Assembly: GCA_007127615.1 (NCBI GenBank)
Contig: SKZB01000370.1
Coordinates: 1-13,596 of the forward strand
Reading direction: 5' to 3'
Source of the DNA: Phycisphaerales bacterium
GTDB taxonomy: Bacteria > Planctomycetota > Phycisphaerae > Phycisphaerales > SM1A02
DNA: 13,596 bases
The position numbers and the translations under genes were made by a program. Below the pieces are notes generated by a model. It had not been told where the DNA came from, did not search any database, and worked only from the letters and a program-made list of their open reading frames with translations. This document shows, one piece after another, positions 1 to 7,331 of the stretch. Position 1 is the first letter of the stretch. Each line of letters starts with the position of its first letter.

Positions 1-1322
<1,322 letters not shown>

Positions 1323-1355
1323 ATCGAAGCGGATCAGCTTGCCGTTGCCGTGACG

Positions 1356-1361
1356 TATAAT
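1356..1361 (+). promoter_or_regulatory. candidate -10 box (TATAAT) upstream of the universal stress protein gene
   Basis: A perfect TATAAT lies in the 132-base gap between the dehydrogenase stop and the stress protein start, about 94 bases before the ATG. An exact match is unlikely by chance in so short a G+C-rich gap. No TTGACA-like hexamer lies 16-18 bases upstream (there are only TTGCCG copies, 5 and 11 bases away), so an activator, an unusual sigma factor or coincidence all remain possible. Confidence 0.35.
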
Positions 1362-1414
1362 CGGGGCGATCTCCCGTACCGCGATCGATGAGGGCCGTGT
1401 CATACTGACGCATC

Positions 1415-1462
1415 ATGCTGTCGAAAGGGAACCTGTCGAAAGGGAACGCAATCGATGTCTGA
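1415..1462 (+). other. possible 15-codon upstream ORF overlapping the uspA-like start
   Basis: ATG at 1415 opens a 15-codon frame (MLSKGNLSKGNAIDV) that ends with TGA at 1460-1462, just inside the stress protein gene, which starts at 1455 in another frame. The peptide is mostly two copies of LSKGN encoded by the 15-bp tandem repeat. Its own ribosome-binding site is poor: a GAGGG lies about 20 bases upstream. It could be a translational-coupling leader or an accident of the duplication. Confidence 0.2.
1418..1447 (+). repeat. perfect 15-bp tandem repeat (two copies) carrying the ribosome-binding site
   Basis: CTGTCGAAAGGGAAC occurs at 1418-1432 and again at 1433-1447 without a mismatch. Each unit contains AAAGGGA, a Shine-Dalgarno-like sequence. 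The second copy lies about 9 bases before the ATG at 1455, the right distance; the first lies about 24 bases away. The unit length is a multiple of three, so a reading frame crossing it is kept. Confidence 0.9.
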
Positions 1463-2393
1463 CTGGAAGCGAATCGTTGCCGGCGTGGATTTCACCGAAA
1501 ATGCGCTGAATGCCCTGCGCGAAGCGGCCCGCTGGACGCGGCGTGACAAGGCCGAACTCCATGTCATCCATGTGGTCGAATCTCTGGTGATCACCGAGTT
1601 GCAGGAGACGCTGAAGACGCCCATCGAGGACATGGAAGCCCAGGTCCGCGAGGACACCATCACACGCCTGAATTCCATGATCGAAGATGCATCCCTGGAG
1701 GGCTACCGGCTGGTCGATGAGACGCCGATGACGCAAGGCCGGCAGGACGGCATGACCGCCGAAGTGCGGCTCGGCAACCCGACCGAAGAATTGATCGCGA
1801 CGCTCAAGGATCATCAGGCGGACCTGCTGGTGATGGCCCGCAACAGCACGTCGTCGGTGGAACGTGGGGCGGGCACTTACGCCATTCGGTGTGTCCGCAA
1901 GAGCCCGGCCGACGTCCTGCTCGTGCGAAACGAGCATGCCGGCCGTTTCAAACAGATTGCGGTCGGCGTCGATTTCTCCGAGCAGAGCGAACGCGCGGTT
2001 CGGAGCGCCGCCGCGCTCGCCAAACGCGATAACGCCGAACTCACCCTGGTGCACGTCTTCTATCCTCCCTGGGAAGTCGTTCACTTCAGTTCGCTGCCGG
2101 TCGACACCTCGCCCGCGTTTCAGAATGAGTACCGACAACTGCTGACCGACCGGCTCAAGAATCTCGCCGCGCCGCACGTCGAAGGACTGCCCCACGTGAA
2201 GTACGACGTCTTTCCCGCGGCGACCCACGGCTCGGGCATGGTCGATTACCTCACTGAAGTCAAGGCCGACCTGGCGATCGTGGCCTCCCACGGCAAATCA
2301 AACATCAAACGGTTTCTGCTGGGGTCCACCGCGGAACGCGTGATCCGCGACTCCCCGTGCTCGACCCTGGTGCTCAAGGATCGGCCTTCGTAG
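1455..2393 (+). CDS. tandem-domain universal stress protein (UspA family)
   Basis: A cytoplasmic stress protein of 312 residues made of two Usp domains (about 4-157 and 164-309), the same layout as mycobacterial Rv2623. Such proteins bind ATP and accumulate in starvation, hypoxia or slow growth; their targets are mostly unknown. Both domains open with the conserved strand and acidic residue (GVDF, Asp12 and Asp173). Domain 2 has a near-complete nucleotide loop: Ala277-Ser-His-Gly280, nine residues, Gly290-Ser291, very like the ATP-binding protein MJ0577. In domain 1 the equivalent loop is degenerate (Ala128, Ser131, Thr141-Tyr142 replace the glycines), so only domain 2 is expected to bind ATP well. 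The ATG at 1455 is supported by AAAGGGA in the repeat just upstream. The P-type ATPase gene begins 42 bases downstream on the same strand, with no terminator visible between them, so co-transcription is likely. Identification is firm; the physiological role is inferred from the family. Confidence 0.95.
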   Translation: MSDWKRIVAGVDFTENALNALREAARWTRRDKAELHVIHVVESLVITELQETLKTPIEDMEAQVREDTITRLNSMIEDASLEGYRLVDETPMTQGRQDGMTAEVRLGNPTEELIATLKDHQADLLVMARNSTSSVERGAGTYAIRCVRKSPADVLLVRNEHAGRFKQIAVGVDFSEQSERAVRSAAALAKRDNAELTLVHVFYPPWEVVHFSSLPVDTSPAFQNEYRQLLTDRLKNLAAPHVEGLPHVKYDVFPAATHGSGMVDYLTEVKADLAIVASHGKSNIKRFLLGSTAERVIRDSPCSTLVLKDRPS

Positions 2394-2435
2394 GAACACG
2401 CTCGCTCCAGACCGCTGCCTTTTCCGGCGATCGAG

Positions 2436-5303
2436 ATGAAGTCCATGACGCAGAGTGCCGCGGACACATCCTGGCATGCATTGTCCGCAGACGATGCGCT
2501 CGATCGACTTGCGTCGACGGCTCAGGGCCTGAGTGAAGAAGAATCGAAAAGGCGGCTCAATGAGTACGGCGAAAACGCCATTCGCGCCGGCGGGGCGACC
2601 AGCCCGGGTCAGATCCTGCTCCATCAGTTTGCCAGCCCGCTGATCTACATCCTGATCGTGGCGATGATCATCACGCTCGTCACCGGCCACATCGCCGATG
2701 CGATTGTGATCGCTTTCGTTCTCACGCTGAACGCCACGATCGGTTTCATTCAGGAATACCGCGCGGAAAACGCGATGCAGGCGCTGATGAAGATGGTCTC
2801 GCCGCAGGCCACGGTGCGCCGTGACGGTGAGCGCCGCGAGATTGCATCGCGCGAAATCGTTCCCGGCGATATCGTCCTCTTGGAGTCGGGCGATCTGATC
2901 CCCGCGGACGTGCGCATTCTCGAGGCGTCGCAACTGCAGACGGATGATTCGATCCTCACGGGTGAGTCGGTCGTGGTGGGAAAGGATGCCGGCGTGATCG
3001 AAGGCGGCCAGGATGTTCCGCTGGGCGACCGGAGAAACATGGCGTTCATGGGAACGGCGGTCGCATCGGGCCGCGCGCGGGCCCTCGTCGTGGCCACCGG
3101 CGCGTCGACGCAGATCGGTCAGATTGCCGGCGAAATGCGCGGCACGGTTCGCGCGCAGACGCCGCTCCAGGCGCGGATGCACCGATTCGGCAATCGCGTC
3201 AGTCTGGCGATCGTCTTCGTCTGCGCCGTGGCGTTTCTCGTCGGACTCTCGCAGGGCGTTCCGGCCACGGAGATGTTCCTGACCGCCGTTGCCATCGCCG
3301 TGGCCGCGATCCCCGAGGGCCTGCCGATCGTCATGACCGTCGCGCTCGCGGTGAGCGTGCGCAAGATGGCCCGGCGCAACGCGATCATCCGGCGATTGCC
3401 CGCCGTGGAAACCCTCGGCAGTTGCGCGGTCATCATGTCGGACAAGACCGGCACGCTGACCGAGAACCGCATGACCGTTCAGGCGATCTGGGCCGGCGGC
3501 GAACGATATGAAGTCACCGGAACGGGCCTGCGTGTGGACGGGGAGATTCGGCGGATCGGCGGCGATTCCTCCGGTGGCCCTCATGATGTTCAGGTCTCTC
3601 CGGATTCGCCGCTCCACCGGTTGCTGTTCGCCGGGATGCTGGCCAACGAATCCGAACTTCGCAGGCATTCCGAACCCGGAAGGGACGAGCTGGTCGCGCA
3701 CGGCGATCCGACGGAAGTCGCCCTTCTAGTCGCCGCGGCCAAGGCCGGACTCGATCGTGAGGAACTTCTGGTTGCGCATCCCCAGGTCGCGGACGTGCCC
3801 TTTGAATCGGTACGGCAGTTTTCCGCGACCATCCACCGCCGGCACACCGGAAGTGATGATCTCATCGCCCTGGTGAAAGGCGCCCCGGAGCGCGTGCTCG
3901 AGATGAGCGATGCGGTCCTGACCGCCGACGGCGAAGCCGAACTGGATCGCGAGCAGATTCTCGCCGAAGCCCGGCGCATGGCCGGTGAGGGACTGCGGGT
4001 CCTGGCGATGGCGGTCGGCACCGATGAGAAGGCGGTCGAGTCCACCCGCCGCGCCGAACCGCGCGGCTTGCGCTTTGCGGGATTGGTCGGCATGATGGAT
4101 CCGCCGCGCGCCGAAGTCGTCGAAGCCATTCGCCGCTGTCACGGCGCCGGCATTCGGGTCATCATGTGCACCGGCGACCATGCCTCCACCGCGTCGGCGA
4201 TTGCCGCCAGAATCGGGCTGGTCCCGGCCCTGGAAGAAGGTGAGACCCCCGAAGCCATTACCGGCGCGGAACTGCTGGAGATGAGCGATCAGGAGCTCAA
4301 GCGCCGCCTGAAGGATGCGCACGTTTTCGCCCGCGTCAGCCCGCAGCAGAAACTTCGCATCGTCAACCTGATCCGGGAACTCGGCAAGGTCGTGGCGGTG
4401 ACCGGCGATGGCGTCAACGATGCCCCCGCGCTCAAGAGCGCCCACATCGGCTGCGCCATGGGCATCACCGGCACGGATGTGGCGAAGGAAGCCAGCGAGA
4501 TGGTCCTCGCGGACGATAACTTCGCGACCATCTACGCCGCGGTCGAAGAGGGACGGACCGCCTTCGCCAATATCCGCAAGGCGACGGACTTTCTCATCTC
4601 CACGAGCGTCGGTGTGGTGCTGGCGATCTTCGGCACGTTCGTACTGGCGGCTTTCGGCGTTTTCGTCGTCGATGACGATGTCACGATCCCCCTGCTCCTG
4701 CTGCCCGCGCAGATTCTCTGGCTGAACGTGGTGACCAACGGCATTCAGGACGTGGCGCTCGCCTTCGAGCCGGGCGAGGAACACCAGTACCGCCGCCCGC
4801 CGCGCGATCCCGCGGAGGGGCTGATGTCAAAACTGCTGGTTGAGCGCACCATCCTCGTGGGCATCCTGCTGGCGATCGTCGCGCTGGTCATGTTCACCTG
4901 GGAACTCAACCGTCACGACGGGCTCAGCTTTTCCGAACGCCTGGCCTACGCCCAGGCGGCGACGCTGACCGCGATGGTGATCTTCAAGATGCTGCACGTC
5001 GGCGCGTGCCGATCGGAAACATTGTCGATCTTCCGGAAAAATGTCTTTTCCAATCCGGTTCTGTTTATCGGCACGAGCGCGTCCCTGTTCGTGCATCTGA
5101 GCGCGATGTACCTGCCGCCGACACAGTTTCTGCTGGGGCTGGAACCCCTGCGGATGGACACCTGGCTCGCGATCATCATCGCCGCGCCGAGCGTGCTGGT
5201 GCTGGTGGAACTGCACAAGCTTTTCCGCAATCGATACTACGAACCGAAGTTGAATCCGGCCGCCGATTCGAGCCCGAGTGAACCGCACGCGCGCGCCGAT
5301 TGA
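2436..5303 (+). CDS. P2-type cation-transporting P-type ATPase (CtpF/PMA1-like)
   Basis: An inner-membrane ion pump of 955 residues, full length for the family. In order: N-terminal cation-ATPase domain (13-60, WHALS then GLSEEE), M1-M2 (about 66-106), actuator domain with TGES (175-178), M3-M4 with PEGLP (293-297), phosphorylation loop DKTGTLT (phosphorylated Asp336), nucleotide domain with KGAPE (481-485), TGD (579-581), hinge TGDGVNDAP (656-664), then M5-M10 (about 715-930). The motifs place it with the P2 (Ca2+/Na+/H+-type) pumps, not heavy-metal P1B pumps: there is no CPC motif and no metal-binding head. The ion, however, is unclear. Of the SERCA ligands, Glu309 (PEGLP), Asn796 and Thr799 are kept (Asn764, Thr767), but Asn768, Glu771, Asp800 and Glu908 align with Ser724, Val727, Asn768 and Lys851. 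A calcium annotation would therefore be unsafe. ATG 2436 lacks a good ribosome-binding site; ATG 2445 is an alternative. The gene follows the stress protein gene by 42 bases and converges on the VIT1-type gene with a 12-base gap. Confidence 0.96.
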   Translation: MKSMTQSAADTSWHALSADDALDRLASTAQGLSEEESKRRLNEYGENAIRAGGATSPGQILLHQFASPLIYILIVAMIITLVTGHIADAIVIAFVLTLNATIGFIQEYRAENAMQALMKMVSPQATVRRDGERREIASREIVPGDIVLLESGDLIPADVRILEASQLQTDDSILTGESVVVGKDAGVIEGGQDVPLGDRRNMAFMGTAVASGRARALVVATGASTQIGQIAGEMRGTVRAQTPLQARMHRFGNRVSLAIVFVCAVAFLVGLSQGVPATEMFLTAVAIAVAAIPEGLPIVMTVALAVSVRKMARRNAIIRRLPAVETLGSCAVIMSDKTGTLTENRMTVQAIWAGGERYEVTGTGLRVDGEIRRIGGDSSGGPHDVQVSPDSPLHRLLFAGMLANESELRRHSEPGRDELVAHGDPTEVALLVAAAKAGLDREELLVAHPQVADVPFESVRQFSATIHRRHTGSDDLIALVKGAPERVLEMSDAVLTADGEAELDREQILAEARRMAGEGLRVLAMAVGTDEKAVESTRRAEPRGLRFAGLVGMMDPPRAEVVEAIRRCHGAGIRVIMCTGDHASTASAIAARIGLVPALEEGETPEAITGAELLEMSDQELKRRLKDAHVFARVSPQQKLRIVNLIRELGKVVAVTGDGVNDAPALKSAHIGCAMGITGTDVAKEASEMVLADDNFATIYAAVEEGRTAFANIRKATDFLISTSVGVVLAIFGTFVLAAFGVFVVDDDVTIPLLLLPAQILWLNVVTNGIQDVALAFEPGEEHQYRRPPRDPAEGLMSKLLVERTILVGILLAIVALVMFTWELNRHDGLSFSERLAYAQAATLTAMVIFKMLHVGACRSETLSIFRKNVFSNPVLFIGTSASLFVHLSAMYLPPTQFLLGLEPLRMDTWLAIIIAAPSVLVLVELHKLFRNRYYEPKLNPAADSSPSEPHARAD

Positions 5304-5315
5304 CCGGCCGCGTTC

Positions 5316-6071
5316 TCACACAAGACCCTTCAGTGCCAGGCCGATCCCGTAGGCCAGTGCGGCGGCGATTCCGCCGATCAGGACCGTTTCCATCCCCGCC
5401 CGCCACCAGGACTCATCCACGAACCGGCTCTTGCCGGCGCCGACGAGGAAGAACGCGACGCCGGTCATGATCGCACTGAGCAGGAAGGGATGGTCCAGCC
5501 CGTCCCCCACGGCGTGGTGGTAGATGAACGCCAGGAGCGGCAGCGCGCCGATGACCATGAAGGCGATCAAAGTCATCGCTCCCGCTTTCCACGGCGATCG
5601 CGTCTCGAGCGTCAACCCCAACTCATCGGTCACCATCGTATCGACCCACTGTTTCATGTCCGAGGTGATGACCTCCACCGCGCGATCCAGCGCTTCGCCG
5701 TCAAAGCCCTTCGCCGCGAAGATCTGCCGAATCTCCTCGCGCTCTCCTTCCGGAAAGAGTCGAATGTGCCGCTCTTCCTCAGTTCGGGCGCGGCGGATCT
5801 GCTGCTGCTCCGCCCGGGTTCCGAGGAAGTTGCTCACCGCCATCGAGAATCCGTCGGCGAAGAGATTGGCCACGCCGAGAATGATGATGACCGTGGAGGA
5901 GAGACCGGCACCCTGAACGCCGGCCACGACGGCGAAGGTAGTGATCGCACCGTCAATCGCGCCGTAGATGAAATCGCGCAGGTAGCTCCGCTCCGGCTCC
6001 CGGCCGAGCCGGGTGGCGATCGCTTCCGGGGTGTGCGCGGCCCGATGCCGTTTGAGAGATTCCGAAGTCAT
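5316..6071 (-). CDS. VIT1/CCC1-family iron/manganese transporter
   Basis: A membrane protein of 251 residues. Family members export Fe2+ or Mn2+ from the cytoplasm (into vacuoles in plants and yeast), usually by exchange with protons. Five membrane segments fit residues about 36-56, 60-86, 163-187, 196-214 and 226-248. TM1 carries the family signature LRDFIYGAIDGAITTFAVVAG with Asp40 at the transport-pathway position; TM2 carries GFSMAVSNFLGTRAE. Between TM2 and TM3 lies a cytoplasmic acidic helical domain (about 88-160, rich in Glu, with EEER and EGEREEI) that in plant VIT1 binds metal. The frame extends to 6119, but the start at 6071 is chosen because GGAGG sits 7 bases before it and homologues need no longer N-terminus. 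It lies 106 bases downstream of the CBS gene on the same strand, a possible operon, and converges on the P-type ATPase. Family is sure; iron versus manganese cannot be told. Confidence 0.93.
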   Translation of the reverse strand: MTSESLKRHRAAHTPEAIATRLGREPERSYLRDFIYGAIDGAITTFAVVAGVQGAGLSSTVIIILGVANLFADGFSMAVSNFLGTRAEQQQIRRARTEEERHIRLFPEGEREEIRQIFAAKGFDGEALDRAVEVITSDMKQWVDTMVTDELGLTLETRSPWKAGAMTLIAFMVIGALPLLAFIYHHAVGDGLDHPFLLSAIMTGVAFFLVGAGKSRFVDESWWRAGMETVLIGGIAAALAYGIGLALKGLV

Positions 6072-6078
6072 GGCAACG

Positions 6079-6083
6079 CCTCC
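6079..6083 (-). promoter_or_regulatory. Shine-Dalgarno GGAGG that fixes the VIT1-type start
   Basis: On the minus strand GGAGG is followed by 7 bases and ATG at 6071. No comparable site precedes the earlier in-frame ATG at 6119, so the 16 extra residues are rejected. Confidence 0.75.
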
Positions 6084-6088
6084 AGCCG

Positions 6089-6109
6089 GTGACCGGCAAA
6101 CGCCGTCAC
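6089..6109 (-). promoter_or_regulatory. hairpin in the leader of the VIT1-type gene
   Basis: On the minus strand GTGACGGC, a GTTT loop and GCCGGTCAC form an 8-bp stem with one bulged C, ending five bases before the Shine-Dalgarno sequence. No U-run follows, so it does not look like an intrinsic terminator of the CBS gene. A role in translation or RNA stability is possible but unproven. Confidence 0.35.
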
Positions 6110-6177
6110 GCTCTCTCACTCATCGGCGAGATGGCCGGAGTTGCATTGAGACGAACCGGAACTGATCGAGGCCAGCC

Positions 6178-6609
6178 CTACATCGTCGTCATGTACTGCT
6201 CGAGATACCGGATCGTCTGATCCTGCTCTTCGTGGTCGACCTTGTTGAGATCGCCAAGCGAAACGATGCCGACCACCCGGCCTTCGTCGACGACCGGCAG
6301 GTGGCGGATGCGCTTTTCGCGCATGACGCGCCGGGCTTCATCACAACCGGTCTTCCGTTCGGCGCAGGCGACCGGGGTGGTCATGACTTCGGCGAGCGGT
6401 GTCGTCGCCGGATCCCGCCGGGCCGCCACGATGCGCCGCAGCACATCGCGTTCGGTGAAGATGCCGGCAAGACGATCTTGCTCGGTGACGAGCACCGATC
6501 CGATCTGCTTCTCGTTCATGAGCATGGCCGCCTCGAGCACCGTTGCCTGCGGCCCGAGCGATGCAACACCGCTCTGTTTCTCACGCAAAATGCGATCAAG
6601 CGTACCCAT
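6178..6609 (-). CDS. stand-alone CBS-domain-pair protein
   Basis: A cytoplasmic protein of 143 residues consisting almost only of two CBS motifs (about 14-64 and 74-123) and a short C-terminal helix (130-143). CBS pairs (Bateman modules) bind adenine nucleotides such as AMP, ATP or SAM and act as energy sensors, usually on a partner protein. Seen: IGSVLVTEQDRLAGIFTERD in the first motif and IRHLPVVDEGRVVGIVSLGD in the second, each with the G-I-[FV]-[ST]-x-x-D ending typical of nucleotide-binding CBS motifs. The ATG at 6609 is supported by GAGGAGG (6615-6621) five bases upstream. It is the first gene of a leftward pair with the VIT1-type transporter and is divergent from the zinc-ribbon gene. 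Size and build are the same as mycobacterial Hrp1 (Rv2626c), but orthology cannot be claimed by eye. No effector domain is present, so its target is unknown. Confidence 0.93.
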   Translation of the reverse strand: MGTLDRILREKQSGVASLGPQATVLEAAMLMNEKQIGSVLVTEQDRLAGIFTERDVLRRIVAARRDPATTPLAEVMTTPVACAERKTGCDEARRVMREKRIRHLPVVDEGRVVGIVSLGDLNKVDHEEQDQTIRYLEQYMTTM

Positions 6610-6818
6610 GGGAACCTCCTCGGGTCAGTTGAGGTCCTTCCTCCCATCCCCGCCTCGATAGAAAGTCTCCCACGAACCACGCGAAAGACAAGGCCGGCGG
6701 TGGCAGTTTCGCCATTCGTTCTTTTCTTCACAAATGAGGTGCGACGTCACTCTTGTCATGAATTTCCGCATTGAGTACGCTGGCGGGCAATCGGTTGATG
6801 CACGGTGGGAGTTTCAAT
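6610..6818. other. divergent intergenic region between the CBS gene and the zinc-ribbon gene
   Basis: About 209 bases must hold promoters for both directions. An A+T-rich patch lies near 6711-6740, unlike the surrounding sequence, but no convincing -35/-10 pair or operator palindrome longer than the 6-bp GACGTC (6743-6748) could be read on either strand. Confidence 0.4.
6807..6811 (+). promoter_or_regulatory. Shine-Dalgarno GGGAG favouring GTG 6819 as start
   Basis: GGGAG is followed by 7 bases and GTG at 6819. The earlier in-frame candidates, TTG 6771 and ATG 6798, have no good ribosome-binding site. Confidence 0.45.
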
Positions 6819-7205
6819 GTGCCAAAGTCACTCTACAACGTGAGCGGCGGCACCTGCCCCGAATGCGGCGCGGCGCTCCTCACCGGAGACGACGACGGAT
6901 GTCGATCGTGCGGCTGGTCGAGTCTTGACGTTCGTCGTCCCGCGGCCGGGAACCCAACCGATCGGCCGAAAACAACCGCACACGTCACGGAACCCCGCGC
7001 CGCGATCGACCGCCCGGTCGAGGTCCGTCTCGCCTGGCGAGTGATCGCGCTGATTCACGGTACGGCGGGCTCGCTTCTCACGAGTTACGGTGCCGGCAGC
7101 ATGATGACAGGGGCCGCCGCCGCCGGACTGGCGGGTCTGATGATTCCCGCGTGCGCTTTCGGCGCCTACTGTCTGATCGCAACGGTTCTGCTCGTTCGCG
7201 CATGA
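6819..7205 (+). CDS. small zinc-ribbon protein with two predicted membrane helices, function unknown
   Basis: No named family is recognised. With the GTG start the protein has 128 residues. The N-terminus is a four-cysteine zinc ribbon: CPEC at Cys13/Cys16 and CRSCGW at Cys28/Cys31. A Pro/Thr/Arg-rich linker (about 38-68) leads to two hydrophobic segments (about 73-95 and 100-126), the second ending almost at the C-terminus, so the ribbon probably faces the cytoplasm from a membrane hairpin. The start is uncertain: GTG 6819 has the best ribosome-binding site, ATG 6798 would add 7 residues and TTG 6771 would add 16. The overlapping minus-strand frame shows no family motif, while this frame gives a sensible cysteine pattern and ends in a clean membrane helix. 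It lies 126 bases upstream of the M50 protease on the same strand and is divergent from the CBS gene, so a part in the same stress response is plausible but only inferred. Confidence 0.6.
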   Translation: MPKSLYNVSGGTCPECGAALLTGDDDGCRSCGWSSLDVRRPAAGNPTDRPKTTAHVTEPRAAIDRPVEVRLAWRVIALIHGTAGSLLTSYGAGSMMTGAAAAGLAGLMIPACAFGAYCLIATVLLVRA

Positions 7206-7331
7206 AGCGGAACCGCAATCGAGTCGATCGACAAAGCGGCGTTCTTCCGACATCATCATTTCAGCACTAACCGCTATGATGTGGCGCGCTCTTCTGAACC
7301 ATTCCGCACCTCCGGCAAATCGATCTGAACC

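Noticed and set aside
1413..2291. 292-codon minus-strand open frame opposite the universal stress protein
   Set aside because: Shadow frame; the plus strand has both Usp domains.
2298..3701. 467-codon minus-strand open frame opposite the P-type ATPase (also 3726-4784, minus)
   Set aside because: The plus strand holds an unbroken full-length ATPase with all motifs; the antisense translation is Arg/His/Asp-rich without any domain, as expected for a shadow frame in G+C-rich DNA.
6072..6119. Longer VIT1-type protein starting at 6119
   Set aside because: GGAGG lies at the right distance before 6071 and nothing comparable before 6119; the extra 16 residues are not part of the family.
1350..6750. 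GTGACGT shared by the uspA-like leader (1350-1356, +) and the CBS divergent region (6744-6750, -)
   Set aside because: A shared 7-mer between gaps of this size is expected by chance.
7275..7280. TATGAT as a -10 box for the M50 protease gene
   Set aside because: No -35-like hexamer 15-19 bases upstream; a single near-consensus hexamer is weak evidence.
1323..7331. DosR-box or FNR-type operator in front of the stress genes
   Set aside because: The gaps at 1323-1454, 6610-6818 and 7206-7331 were read on both strands; no GGGACT...AGTCCC or TTGAT-N4-ATCAA palindrome was found.
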